Assembly: GCA_006386115.1 (NCBI GenBank)
Contig: VFIW01000034.1
Span: 1 to 64,000 of the forward strand
Source of the DNA: Globisporangium splendens
Lineage: Eukaryota; Oomycota; Peronosporomycetes; Pythiales; Pythiaceae
DNA length: 64,000 bases
Direction: 5' to 3'
Shown: piece by piece, positions 33,801-43,099 of the stretch
Layout: each line of letters opens with the position of its first letter
How positions within the stretch are numbered: the first letter of the stretch is position 1
Notes under the pieces: model-generated
Database searches by the model: none
What the model saw: the letters and a program-made list of their open reading frames with translations, nothing else
Told to the model about the DNA's origin: nothing
Program-made: the position numbers and the translations under genes

Positions 33801-35193
33801 TCTTGGCTTCATCCCACCAATTTGCTGTGGCCAGAGCATAATCACGAGGCGAAGAGTAACGTCCACGTAATTCATCAAGTTGGTCATGAGCTTTTTCGAA
33901 GAAATCTTTTCCAATGCTCGCCGCATGCGCCGCTGCATTCTTCGGAAGTGGATAGACAACTCGAGGTTTCTTGCTTTGGATCACCTTGTCAGGAGCAGCT
34001 ACCCGGATCGTGACTCCATTGTGATCGGAGAACGGACCAGCTACGCTTTGGTAGACGCTGCGAACCCAGTCGAGATGGTCATTGCTGCAGTACCATCGGT
34101 CGAGCCTACTGCTGGCACTGCCGCCTGAAGGCAGTGTATAGTAGTAGGTGTGATGCTGTCGATGGAATGCTTTGACGTCTCGTGTGTCCGTGGCGCGAAG
34201 AGCATCATCCTCAAGGGTATCAACAAGATTCAATTTCTGGAGCAGTTTCTTCAATTCCCTGGAATCGTGCACTTTGTTGTGGTTGTTGTGAGACCTGTCT
34301 GCCATCTGGTTGAGAGTGCAATTAAAGTCTCCACCGCACAGAATGGGTCCATCATGTGACGAGAGGAGACCTGATAGTGCTCTGTAGAAAGCTTCCCTTG
34401 CAAATACGGTAGAAGGAGCGTAGATGTTGAGAAGTAACACCGTTTCACCACGCAACGTCACCGTAGCTGCCATCCAGTGCGCATTCCACTGATCCTGCTT
34501 ATATGGAGCCAGTGTAGGTATGCACGAATAGGGATTCAACAAGATCGCCACTCCTCCTTTGCGCTCGGTGGAAGCTGACCAGAGAGAGAGTCTGGGATCC
34601 GACTCTTCTGATGGTTCCTGAAAACCCCAACTTCGACGAAATCTGGATTGCATTGATGCCACTTCGGTCTCCAGGACGTGCGTTTCTTGGAGAAAGACAA
34701 TGTCCAATGATCCCGAGTCATCAGTCTGTCGAAAATGTGAAAACCACGCGTTCAGATTGGCGTCGGATTTGGAGAACCCCATCACATTCTGTGTGTGGAA
34801 TCCAACAGTTAGCTCATGGCGAGCATTGACTGTCGCACTGCGCCTTCTGGGTCGGTGGTTGTCACGACGAGCTTGGGTTGTGGGTTGATATGGTCGCAAC
34901 GGTAGTCCATCGCCGGAATACGTTGATATGCCTTGTATTCCACGCTGTACTTCCGCCGGAGAGACAGTTAAGCCATCTCCCCCTGCTCGCACTGAACTGC
35001 CACCAAGTACAGTGCGAGTTGAGGCACCATGGGTGCCTTTAGTTCTGATTGTGCCGCTGTTGGACCTCCAGCTCATGCTGGTGCGCCAATAGCGACCATG
35101 ACGTCGTCGTGCCCACAATCGCATCAATTGCTGATTGAAGAGAAGACGAACGCCAATATTCTTCAGCTCGGGTTTCAGGCATAACGTGACCAA
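30871..35193 (-). CDS. LINE L2 ORF2: AP endonuclease and reverse transcriptase
   Basis: 1440 intact codons with the same length and motifs as the first copy: LQETHV, GGDFNCTLNQMADRS, FSDHNGVTIRV, LLLDFAKAYDSLDRS, GIRQGCPLAPLLF and GGYADDTTIYL. Only scattered substitutions separate the two, so both retain long open ORF2 frames. It ends at the same TAG codon after LSMWN. Confidence 0.9.
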   Translation of the reverse strand: MVTLCLKPELKNIGVRLLFNQQLMRLWARRRHGRYWRTSMSWRSNSGTIRTKGTHGASTRTVLGGSSVRAGGDGLTVSPAEVQRGIQGISTYSGDGLPLRPYQPTTQARRDNHRPRRRSATVNARHELTVGFHTQNVMGFSKSDANLNAWFSHFRQTDDSGSLDIVFLQETHVLETEVASMQSRFRRSWGFQEPSEESDPRLSLWSASTERKGGVAILLNPYSCIPTLAPYKQDQWNAHWMAATVTLRGETVLLLNIYAPSTVFAREAFYRALSGLLSSHDGPILCGGDFNCTLNQMADRSHNNHNKVHDSRELKKLLQKLNLVDTLEDDALRATDTRDVKAFHRQHHTYYYTLPSGGSASSRLDRWYCSNDHLDWVRSVYQSVAGPFSDHNGVTIRVAAPDKVIQSKKPRVVYPLPKNAAAHAASIGKDFFEKAHDQLDELRGRYSSPRDYALATANWWDEAKIALRIGYLEAKKSYFARLNQGYKKKIQRLQRRLSESEAQMLDHSGGAVSDHNVELSQEFLTTATSIRRAIAECKSKWQASKRDRIFREHMHHERKTSKSFYKRISTKFLDNTIFTLGGTATYGPMRSRELADDMGEGWKSIMQQAPTLQTDIDQILDPGTAIPPSDRLGFLLKPINSSEIKQAVKKCKRGKAHGPDELGNDWYRDHCDEITGLFERLFNLWIPECVLPSSFSEAHIHCIKKSVSAASPLDYRPIALLNSDYKIFTRIFATRLRTVLPWLIHHMQAGFVPGRAIPTTIDVLLAAQQRATSDPAMSRAIALLLDFAKAYDSLDRSFLAQALQHLGFPLKFVHLVKVLHSQTTYKFIVNGFLSRKYNVTSGIRQGCPLAPLLFILALEVLYRKIEASDEIHGVELQAAGCATEVRLGGYADDTTIYLSDPKDINAVFAILDKYGAASGLRVNRHKSAVLPLNKEYSSTEESVSDIHVLQREEHCRYLGIQVGQTPSNASNWSKCIQALRVRLRLARLKTHSVAQRAAIASAVITPKVLYVARHSWPSTAIVNQLHDLVKQFVWGSRNGKPAKPWMKEEQAELKKMNGGLSVPNIRTELMTMSATAVSKWAITTSHIDQVIGEILLHNTRASSTYITPLDAIPRRPPQLRDNMWTTGAALCASLHSRPYDPRERDNVRWCYEHFKSTIVQTQWDGDVFQIDLSSKMSDRLPGIIAEGRKLRGTFCAEWLPYMTSTADGWLLDPNGSPYKLAHTSLSVGTAQLGDILRWEWIRPGVLNFIPTCGISGFSRPSIRALERLCATLVSNFPQLLYRPQQTNVLRLYNGQRHYNHEWHLHTSEATLTHVDTTLVKAMHTVHSAVDCDVMATRDLNGQKVSFHAHPRFTRIVQLWGGNGRYNTTRSFYRQQVAATRTQIGKDTRDAAVNKAVHTAGSLWPGLQLIQWSELHNIPGITAYTAQTLLRLKANRLSMWN

Positions 35194-38041
35194 CGGCTTC
35201 GTGCTTGGGGAACATGCTGGGCAGTAGAAGACTTATCACATTGAGAATTGCCCATTTGTCTGGGTCAATGGGTCGCGAGACGGTCGCGGTCAATAGGCTA
35301 TCATCTAGCTTTTCAAGTCTGTTCCACTGCTTGATGTTGTCAGTCATGGACCAACGAGCGGAGCCTTGCGGACAGGCGTCAACAGCCGATGCCCATTTCT
35401 TACAAAAGGCTCGCACTTGCGCGCTAACTGCATCGTCAGCTGAGTGATGCCGGATTAATGCGCGTTGAGCTTGACTGTTTATGCTGTGCCCAAAATCAAG
35501 GAGCTTTTTCACTGGGAACATGCGCAAGACCTCCAGTGGAAAAGGCAGTGCACAAATGAGCGCACTTAGAGCATCCACGTGACTGGGAATCCATCCAGTC
35601 AATTTGGAGACGTCGCTTGGATCAACTGAAGGCAAGCTGAATCTTCGATTTTGTCGAGTCGCCGTGGTCCAGTCGTGCATGGCTTTGTTGTTTGCACGAA
35701 AATGCTGTCTTCGAAGGGCTTGTTCAGCAGCCGTCAATTGTTCGAGCTCCTCTTTCGATCCAACCAATCGTCCAACCAGAGACTTGCGTACTTGCCCATC
35801 GTCCTGGACAGAGTGAGACGGTGAGGAAGGAGGCGTCTCAAATTCGCCGCTTTCACTGTCGTTGGAAAAGGTTGACTCTTGACTGGCCTCGGATTGACCT
35901 GGTGTCGTTGAAGCCGCTGCTTTTAAAACTGAGGACGCAAGTTCTGGGATCTTTCGTGCCCGTGGCCGATTTAACGTATGAGAGTGGGAGTCTGGTTCTC
36001 GCTCCGGTTCCTGGAATCGATGTTCATCATCCGTCGACCCTGTACCTAGTCCACTACCCATCGCCGCATTGATTTCTGGCCCGGAGCCAAAGACACTCGT
36101 TGGGTCTGCATCTCGAGATTCAGCAGAGTCAATGTGTCCAAACTCTTGGTCAGCGCTACCTGGAGTTGACTGGTTCATCGAGGGAGGACCATTGCCTGCG
36201 TCCTCGGTACCATTTTGACTGCGCATTTCCTGGTGAAAGGCTTTAGTCACCTCTGCTGGCAGAGGGAGAGTGGCTTGACCATTTGGGGGGGTCACAGCAC
36301 CTCCCGTCAGATCTTGCAAGTGCATCGTGGAATCCATCGACGTGGAATCCGCCAAGGACATCGTGACATCGAAGTGCGAGGGATCTTCAGAGTACCCAGA
36401 GGTGGTATCAGCTGATGGCTCCGATGATGGTTGCTGGTTTGCCGATCCATTATCTCTAGACGCTGAGGGAAATGACTTCGAGCCGGGCTGGTTCGTTCTT
36501 GATTGCTCCTCGTCTTGAGTCTGCGCAGTGGGACTGTGCTCGCGGACGACATGAGCTTTGACAAACTCCCTGAGTTTCGTATAAGCAAGGTCTTGATCTC
36601 CTTGGCTTTCGGTATTCTCCGCGGGAGATGATCCTGAAGCAGCTGTCGTAGAAGCCTTGTTCCCAGCCTGCTGATCACCATCCTTGGGACCCAAATTCTT
36701 AGCTTTGGCTCGCTTCTTGAGTAAATCAAGTTGCCTTTTCGCTCGATTTTTGGCGTTCTTGGCCTCCTGGAGGATCAGAGATGCGGCTGCTGCTTCTTTT
36801 GCTGTCACACGTTGCTGCAAATCAAGCAATTCAATCTGGCGTTGGAACTGTCCAGCTTCATGATTCGCAGATGAAGATTCCTCATCACGACCACTGGTGT
36901 CTGCCTCCTTGTGTTCGTCTCGATCGAGAGCAAAACTGTGCGCTTTGGCTGAAACGTCATGGAATTTGCGTTTTGCAGTCGCAGCCGCTGCAGCAGCTGC
37001 GGTGTGCGCGGAAGACGCTTTGGACAGATGCTCCTTAGCAATGTCTAATGTTGCCTGAGCAGCGCTTAAGCGGGCGTCGATAGCAATCTTTTGCTTCGCT
37101 TGAGTGGAGTTTGCTTGTACCCCATCAAGGACAGAATCAGCTGAGGAAAGCTTCCCAGCCAGAACGGCCTCAAGTTCAAGTTCGCGCTTCTTTCGAGCCT
37201 GGAGAGCCTTGCGGTTGCTCTGGCCGTTAGAAGCCTTCATACTTGTCTCTGGAGACCCGGTACCAATGCTACTAGAGCTGGCTACTGTTCCAGGAGATGT
37301 GCCGAAAACAGAAGTCAGCTTCGGAGCAGCCTTTAGGGTTCCGCCTTTTGGCGCTCGTCTACCAGCTGATGCCGCGTCCGAAGCTGGATGGGGTTGCCCT
37401 TTCGACGCCGGTGAACTCTTCACTGGTGTGGTCGCTGAGGTTGAAATCGTGGATTTCATCGCCCCCTTCGGTTTCTTGAGGTTGGCTGGATCGAACCATT
37501 CTGCCTCCGACGGCGTAACCGATTGAGCGTCTGTTGCAGAATTGGCCGCTGCTGCCACTGCTGCAGAGCCGGTGCTGCTACTCGAGTCAGCAGGCTGGAG
37601 CATCTCAGAGAGTAGCGCTTTCTCAGTTGCCTTGATCTTCAGGTTGGCCATGACTTTGCCCAAACTATTGGAGAGATTGCCAATGTACTTTTGTCGGACT
37701 TCAAGGGACATGTGCTGCAGCTCAAATTTCGACATTTCCTTTGCTTGCTTGATTTCTGGTTCGAAGTCGCGATGAAATTGCATCTGACAATCTCCAGGAG
37801 CTCGAGTACACTTGCTTTTTGGGTGCGAGGGGTCGAAGCACTGAAAGCAAGGGATTCGGCTGTACCGCTGATGATGATGAACGAAGATCGAGAACCCTTT
37901 AGCAGAGATGTGGGTGACATCTTTGAGCTGAGGGGGACATTCCTCGGAATTGAAGATAACGACCCAGAAATTAGAGTCGTATGCGCCATCCCGTGCTCGC
38001 GGCGCGCGCGCAATGGACACGACTTCACATTCGGTGCTCAA
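35039..38041 (-). CDS. LINE L2 ORF1 (main part) with zinc knuckle
   Basis: 1000 codons. Near the N-terminus is IARAPRARDGAYDSNFWVV, then a CCHC knuckle CFQCFDPSHPKSKC (CX2CX4HX4C), the nucleic-acid-binding mark of LINE ORF1 proteins. The middle is Ala/Ser/Lys-rich with coiled-coil stretches (HLSKASSAHTAAAAAAATAK). The C-terminal 300 residues form a folded-looking domain (LTGWIPSHVDALSALICALP) related in pattern to the end of the OTU-LINE ORF1. It overlaps ORF2 by about 155 nt in another frame. It would bind element RNA to form the transposition particle. Confidence 0.8.
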   Translation of the reverse strand: MSTECEVVSIARAPRARDGAYDSNFWVVIFNSEECPPQLKDVTHISAKGFSIFVHHHQRYSRIPCFQCFDPSHPKSKCTRAPGDCQMQFHRDFEPEIKQAKEMSKFELQHMSLEVRQKYIGNLSNSLGKVMANLKIKATEKALLSEMLQPADSSSSTGSAAVAAAANSATDAQSVTPSEAEWFDPANLKKPKGAMKSTISTSATTPVKSSPASKGQPHPASDAASAGRRAPKGGTLKAAPKLTSVFGTSPGTVASSSSIGTGSPETSMKASNGQSNRKALQARKKRELELEAVLAGKLSSADSVLDGVQANSTQAKQKIAIDARLSAAQATLDIAKEHLSKASSAHTAAAAAAATAKRKFHDVSAKAHSFALDRDEHKEADTSGRDEESSSANHEAGQFQRQIELLDLQQRVTAKEAAAASLILQEAKNAKNRAKRQLDLLKKRAKAKNLGPKDGDQQAGNKASTTAASGSSPAENTESQGDQDLAYTKLREFVKAHVVREHSPTAQTQDEEQSRTNQPGSKSFPSASRDNGSANQQPSSEPSADTTSGYSEDPSHFDVTMSLADSTSMDSTMHLQDLTGGAVTPPNGQATLPLPAEVTKAFHQEMRSQNGTEDAGNGPPSMNQSTPGSADQEFGHIDSAESRDADPTSVFGSGPEINAAMGSGLGTGSTDDEHRFQEPEREPDSHSHTLNRPRARKIPELASSVLKAAASTTPGQSEASQESTFSNDSESGEFETPPSSPSHSVQDDGQVRKSLVGRLVGSKEELEQLTAAEQALRRQHFRANNKAMHDWTTATRQNRRFSLPSVDPSDVSKLTGWIPSHVDALSALICALPFPLEVLRMFPVKKLLDFGHSINSQAQRALIRHHSADDAVSAQVRAFCKKWASAVDACPQGSARWSMTDNIKQWNRLEKLDDSLLTATVSRPIDPDKWAILNVISLLLPSMFPKHEAVGHVMPETRAEEYWRSSSLQSAIDAIVGTTTSWSLLAHQHELEVQQRHNQN

Positions 38042-38789
38042 TGCTATCAGTTGGCCGACAATGTCCGTTGCCTAAGCCGGGAGCTACAACACGGACTTGA
38101 TATTGTAGTGCATCCGCTTGGTGGGGGATAACATTGTCGATATCGCATCGATCATCTTCTTCCTCGAGCTTGGCGGTGCTCAGGAGAACGAGTTTTTCGT
38201 TGCGAAATTTAATCTCTCGTCTATGCCATTTCGATGCAGTGGACTGGTCCTTGACAATGAAGGTTAAACGCCGAGTCGCCGCAGTGTAGTACAAACGCTT
38301 GACATTCTGAATCCACTCGCACAGATTCTTATAACCTGCAGAGCCGGCTGGCTCGGATGCAAGTAATTGCATAAGAATTGTCTTTTCCGCGATGTGTTCA
38401 GGCATCAAGATGCGCGGAGGGACCACAGCAACGACTGTGCCTTCGAGGCAGTCTTCAAAGAATTTGACATAGGCCATGCGTTGAAGGAAAGTGTGGGTAC
38501 AAGCGAGGAATGCAGGAGGCGCGTCTAAGACGAGAGCACCCATTATCCAGGCATTCAACGCTTCTTCTTCGGCCGGCACCATCTTGCGTAGGTCATCATC
38601 GGGTTTAGTCTTCCATGGACGTGTAGCGATCTTGGTCAATCGCTGAACCCATGCACGATGACGCGCTTCACGCACCGCGGCATCAGTCCGAGTGTTGTTC
38701 TCTGGGTGAGCAGCATCAGGCTGAGGCGGTGTCTGGCCCATCATGCCTCTTTTTATTTCTTCAACGCGATGGGGACCCAACCAGAACAT
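38025..38789 (-). CDS. LINE L2 ORF1, N-terminal part in another frame
   Basis: 254 codons directly upstream of the main ORF1 frame and overlapping it by 17 nt. The two read like one protein: this part ends in YQVRVVAPGLGN-type sequence, and the next begins with a continuation of the same kind of domain. A single-base indel near 38030-38040, or a frameshift, would separate them. A Met at about 38744 (MGQTPPQPD) is a plausible start. Confidence 0.6.
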   Translation of the reverse strand: MFWLGPHRVEEIKRGMMGQTPPQPDAAHPENNTRTDAAVREARHRAWVQRLTKIATRPWKTKPDDDLRKMVPAEEEALNAWIMGALVLDAPPAFLACTHTFLQRMAYVKFFEDCLEGTVVAVVPPRILMPEHIAEKTILMQLLASEPAGSAGYKNLCEWIQNVKRLYYTAATRRLTFIVKDQSTASKWHRREIKFRNEKLVLLSTAKLEEEDDRCDIDNVIPHQADALQYQVRVVAPGLGNGHCRPTDSIEHRM

Positions 38790-39084
38790 GCGGAATTCGT
38801 ACCGCCACCATCAGGAGGCTGTTCAGGAGGAGGCTCCGTCATTGGTCGAAACTCCGAAAACAGCTGGTTACTGAAGGATGGGACGCTGGCTCTTGATTGG
38901 TTCTTGCTTGAGTCTTGGGGGCTTGGTATTGCGTAATCTGTGGGGTAGACCGCAAATTTCACAATGAAATAAAATAAAAGAGACGGTCTCAGACAGTATC
39001 AACAAACAGAAACAGACACTTCAACCAGCAGCAGAGAGTCCTCAAGCCAGTGAGGAAAACAAGCCGAGCGAGAACACGAATCCC

Positions 39085-40670
39085 GTGACGCCTGACGAGA
39101 CCAACCCACAACCGAACTCCAACCCAAGAAATCTAACAAAAAATGCATCGTTTACAGTGGGAACAGGAATTCCAGTACTACAAATCAGCAATCTCAAAGA
39201 ACAGGCGAAGGCGAAACCAAACGGCGGAGTAGCGAATACAAAAGGACCCGTGTCAAAGGCAAGCCAGAAAAATGGACCAAGACAAATTCCCAAGGATGAC
39301 ATCCGATGGGCAAAAGAACTGATGCGCTTCCGACGAGATATGGACGAGCTAATGAAGGTGCACATGGAAAGACAAGCCGAGCTCAACCCGAATCGTAACG
39401 ACATCATGGACTGGGATGGGGAGTACACGCTTCAAGACGTGATGGACGCCAACGGACTTGCAGAAGCAACGACACCACCAACCGGAAATTGTCAATTTTA
39501 TGCAGTAGCGGAAGCGATGCTCCAAATCACGCATGACAACATGGCCAATGAGAAGCTGCTCGAGGCAACGGCGAGCAGAATCAAGCAAAGTATGAACGCG
39601 GCCGCACGTCTCAACTTCGATCTCGAATTCCCTGAAGGAACGCATTTGGGAATACTCGAAGCACTGGGGAGAGGGGATCGAAAAATGAGCCCAAAAGAAA
39701 GGAAAGCAGATGTTCTCGACTATTTCAATGATATCGCAAGCAGCTCCTCCAGCCGATCGTCGACGCTGCCAGGGTCCATGTGGGGTGGACCAGAGTCCTT
39801 GCGGATGGCTGCCAAGGCTTTGCAGAGAAAAGTCTTCGTGCTCATCGAGACAACGTACGAAGACCGTAAAGGCTTTGCAATTTACAAGCCACAATCCAGA
39901 GTCCACGCAGGCGTCCAGTTTCTGTCAGCCAAAGAGCATGCTTGCACGGGAAGCAATGGGAAGACGAGCTTCGTCAGGACAGAATCGAAGCAGAGGCCAC
40001 GAGCAGTCCACTACCAATTGTGATGAAATTCGCAAATGAACACTACAACAGTCTGCATTTCAGAACCCTAAACGAACCATCGTCACTGGCGAATATGACG
40101 AGCTCATCTCTAGCGAAGCATCTCCAAGGATCCGAAAGGAGCAAGACGGAGTTCAAGACTGACCGATCCGGACAATTCGACTCCGAACCAGTTACGGAGG
40201 ATTCAATGGAGGAAAGCGACAATTCCAGTTTGGAAGATTTAGAGGTGGCTCCATCGCTGGACGAACGAGAAAAGTTCGAGCCAAACCAGCTCAGCGGACA
40301 TCACGGCTGGTCGTTCGCATCTCAGGAGAATCAGCTTGTGGTGTATCACTCGCCCACAACCGAGTTACCTCCACAACCCAGGAAGCGAGATAGAGACGAA
40401 ACCCTGATGCTGACAGCGGAAGATGGTGACGACGCGATGAACCTGAACAGCCCCAATGTCCCCTCAAGAAAACCAGAACGCTCTCGAGACGATTGGCGAT
40501 CGAAGGAGACTCCATGCAGAAACGCAGAGACCTCGAGCGCACGCTGCAGGAGCATTGGGAAGGGTTCCAGGAGCAATGGAAACAAGAAACCAAATGCCCC
40601 TTTCCTCTGCTCTCGTCCAATCATGATATATGGACGCAGGCAGCTCTCAATGAATGGGAGCGAATTCTAG
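39085..40670 (+). pseudogene. OTU-LINE ORF1, OTU cysteine-protease domain (frameshifted)
   Basis: Two overlapping frames, 39085-40023 and 39942-40670. The first has the OTU catalytic cysteine block PPTGNCQFYAVAEAML (Cys codon 39490) and the WGG block MWGGPESLRMAAKALQ. The second has the catalytic histidine block KFANEHYNSLH (His codon 40041). The domain is complete but the frame changes once between the last two blocks, within 39942-40023. The usual Asp before the Cys block is a Thr. OTU proteases remove ubiquitin or related modifiers; in retroelements their role is not settled. The later part is acidic and Ser-rich. Confidence 0.7.
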
Positions 40671-41224
40671 CGATGTTGAAGACGTCGCCAGGGCCGCATC
40701 ATGTGCTGAACCACCTCAAAGGGCCAACGCTAGTGGACTTGACACACGTTTTGCGTGAACAGGTGATTGAGGAAGGACTCAAACGTCTTTTGTACCGCAC
40801 TGATCAGGCAGAAACCAAGGTATGGATTACAGGTTGGTTTGACAGGATTGCAACGGCAACCACGAAGCAACAACGAGCGGCGCTACTCAACTCCAAGGAA
40901 GACTGGTCGATGCTAGGAAGAATGAAGTACGGTGGTCTCGATGTTCTGCGACTTTGTCACCCGATCCAACAAGAGAAGCTCAGCCGCTACATCATCTGCA
41001 CAGTGGTGTATGAGGAGGAGCTGCAGACGTTCAGGTCTAGCGACGCCGAAGACCCAGACAACCTGTACGAGGCGATTGAAGACTTCTGTGCGATGTTGAA
41101 GCAAACCAGAGAACTCAAAGCAGCCTTCAAGAGCGGAGAGGAGCTCAGCGAGTGGTCAGCTCTATCGGTGATCATGGCTCAAGTCACCATGGAAGTGGAC
41201 TCGGTCGAGCCCTCAAGGTACTAA
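40493..41224 (+). CDS. OTU-LINE ORF1, C-terminal domain
   Basis: 243 codons, predicted mostly helical, with LTHVLREQVIEEGLKRL and SKEDWSMLGRMKYGGLDVL. The layout resembles the C-terminal domain of the L2 ORF1 (VDALSALIC..., SARWSMTDNIKQWNRLEKL), suggesting related elements. It overlaps the preceding frame, so one more frameshift lies near 40500-40670. Confidence 0.5.
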   Translation: MAIEGDSMQKRRDLERTLQEHWEGFQEQWKQETKCPFPLLSSNHDIWTQAALNEWERILAMLKTSPGPHHVLNHLKGPTLVDLTHVLREQVIEEGLKRLLYRTDQAETKVWITGWFDRIATATTKQQRAALLNSKEDWSMLGRMKYGGLDVLRLCHPIQQEKLSRYIICTVVYEEELQTFRSSDAEDPDNLYEAIEDFCAMLKQTRELKAAFKSGEELSEWSALSVIMAQVTMEVDSVEPSRY

Positions 41225-41273
41225 AGGCACGACACCAACAGGTAACCAAGATGGCAGTAGCCCAGGTACAGAA

Positions 41274-41846
41274 ATGTACGCCGCGCTACAAGCCCTCAAG
41301 AATGCATTTTACAAAAACCAAAAAAAGGAAAAAAGATCATGTCCTAACACGCTACGGGTATTAACTCAGAACGTGTGCGGATTCAAAAAGAAAGAACGAA
41401 CAAAATGGTTAGAGGATCTCAAGGGGGCACTAACCGCAGAAAAGTATGATATCATTTATTTGCAGGAAACGAGGATCACCACAGCCAAAGAAGAACGCAG
41501 ACTCCGACAATACTGGAACCGAATATGGGGGATTACAAACCTGGACGAACCAACGTCCTTTTGGTCCATCCATCCAGACGCGACCGGCGGAGTTGCAATA
41601 CTCACAAATCCGAAGACGATTAGCGAAACACAACTGATCGAGGAATCCAAGTGGACAAATCGCGCAGTCGCTATCAAGTCCAAGGGAGTGGTGTGGATTA
41701 ACGTGTACGCACCCAACAAGAAATCAGAGCGAGAACACTTCTTCCGACGCCTAAACGAGGAGTTCGGACTCATCGTGCAGCAGCAGTGCTCGGAGGTGAC
41801 TTCAATTGTATGCTCGACAAGAAACGGGACTGACACACTGTCATGA
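41274..41846 (+). pseudogene. OTU-LINE ORF2, truncated endonuclease
   Basis: Reads LTQNVCGFKKKERTKW, IIYLQETRIT, GGVAILTNPK and VVWINVYAPNK, matching the N-terminal half of a LINE AP endonuclease. The expected GDFNC block exists at about 41797 but in a different frame, then TGA. Recognisable text continues to about 41980 (VGLPGVLEIEAGAGHS in a third frame) and then stops. Confidence 0.75.
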
Positions 41847-41990
41847 TCTGAGGTGGCTGGCTGTCCTTCCAACAATGACTGCATGCAGCGCGCCTTCGCA
41901 ACAGTCGGGCTCCCGGGCGTTCTAGAAATAGAAGCAGGTGCTGGGCACAGCTTCCATGGTTTTCAGACAAGTCTGGATACATGGAAGCAC

Positions 41991-42837
41991 ACTTGCCTTT
42001 AACTGATATTAAAACGAATATAAAGAGTGCATATATGAATATCAAGTTAAAAGGAAGAGAAAAGAAAAGAAACAGGGAAAAGACGATGCCATATGACACA
42101 AAGTGAAACAAGAGGGCTCAATGAGAGCACATGCATATCGTAGGAATTCACATACCGAAACCATTCATAATTCAACCTACCGTCTTCCACACAAGAGTCC
42201 CTATCCAACAACAGTCCGACCCCAACAGAAGAACCTCCATCGAAGCTACAAAACGTCGCCTCTGGTAACACTTGTTCGGGGGAAGAATTGTGAGTACCAA
42301 GTTTTGAATTGTGAACCGCTGAAGCTTCGACCAGTGTTTCGGACTGACATAGTCTCACTAATCTTTTGTGGGCTGCCAGCGTGAACTCAGGCTATAAATT
42401 CCTTCTTTTGTAACAGTTTCTGTAACGGGATAGCCCGTTGCACGGCTACAAGTGCGTTGAGGAAGCGCAGGTGAGAGGAAGGGCACCGATTTAACGCTGT
42501 GTTCAAAGAGAAGGAAGGGAACTTTGCGCGATAACGTGCAAAATGAGAAGTGAATTGAAATCTTAAGGTTTGAAAATGCAAATCTGATGGGTTGTTCCTA
42601 CGGCGTCTGTAACGTTTGGGGCCTTCTTGAGATCTGATTGGTCGAAAGTCGGAAAGTCGGAACTTGATTGGCTGAAAGTCGGGGACGATGGCTTGGACTC
42701 GGAGGAGGAGGTGGCAACTTGATGGCAAATTGGAAAGTGATTGAATGGAGGCTTAGTTCGCTAGCGCTACGTCTAAGCCTCCCTGCATGCATGCCTATCC
42801 TTTTCTTCAACCGATTTGACTTTTCTTCCTATCCAGG
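41991..42837. other. Unassigned stretch between LINE remnant and SINE-like unit
   Basis: No gene recognised. A near-duplicated word containing tgattggYcgaaagtcgg occurs twice at about 42633-42681; both copies include ATTGG. A tgtaacggg/cccgttgca inverted pair lies near 42420. This could be the remains of a solo LTR or promoter but is not demonstrable. Confidence 0.3.
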
Positions 42838-43095
42838 GTCCTATAACCGGTGGCGCGGTTCTAGTGGGGTAAGCTTCTGACCTCTACGCTGTTGATTGCG
42901 GGTTCGAGTCCCGTTCGGAGCGGGATTTTCAACGAGCGGAAAATCGAAGTTCTTCGGGCCCAATCAGGGGTCGCGGTGGGACCCCATGGGGGGCAATAAG
43001 ACCCAGCCCTGTAATTCCTACCTCTTCAATAATATTCGGCTATTGTAGGTCACAACGATGAACCTAAATATACCTCACTTTCAAAATCAAATATC
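42838..43095 (+). mobile_element. tRNA-derived SINE-like element sharing the LINE 3' tail
   Basis: The head has RNA polymerase III promoter boxes: A box tggcgcggttctagtgggg (42851-42869) and B box ggttcgagtcc (42901-42911), about 40 nt apart as in tRNA genes. A 110-nt body follows, with a ggggtc/gacccc hairpin, and then a 38-nt tail at 43041-43078. That tail equals the 3' end of LINE L1 (22611-22574 on the minus strand) with one mismatch and of L2 with two. This is the classic layout of a SINE that borrows a partner LINE's reverse transcriptase. It is not a working tRNA gene: the acceptor stem does not close. Ends are approximate. Confidence 0.7.
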
Positions 43096-43099
43096 CAGG

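Larger units (their letters stand above)
29574..38960 (-). mobile_element. LINE copy L2 (near full-length non-LTR retrotransposon)
   Basis: The second copy of the same family, about 9.4 kb, with ORF1, ORF2 and RNase H on the minus strand. The 3' tail (about 29574-29600 on the plus strand) is three ATAAAG-like units and abuts the truncated 5' end of copy L1. The 5' end lies near 38960, head-to-head with a plus-strand LINE remnant. The exact 5' limit is an estimate because no target-site duplication was found. Confidence 0.85.
38965..41990 (+). mobile_element. OTU-domain LINE remnant (plus strand)
   Basis: A second LINE family in opposite orientation, head-to-head with copy L2. It holds an ORF1 with an OTU protease domain, an ORF1 C-terminal domain and the first 190 or so codons of an endonuclease, then degenerates. 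No RT, RNase H or own 3' end is present, the reverse of the usual 5' truncation, so the 3' part was probably lost by deletion or recombination. Confidence 0.75.

Noticed and set aside
42846..42925. Functional tRNA gene
   Set aside because: A and B boxes are good but the acceptor stem does not pair and the sequence continues into a LINE-like tail, so a SINE is the better reading.
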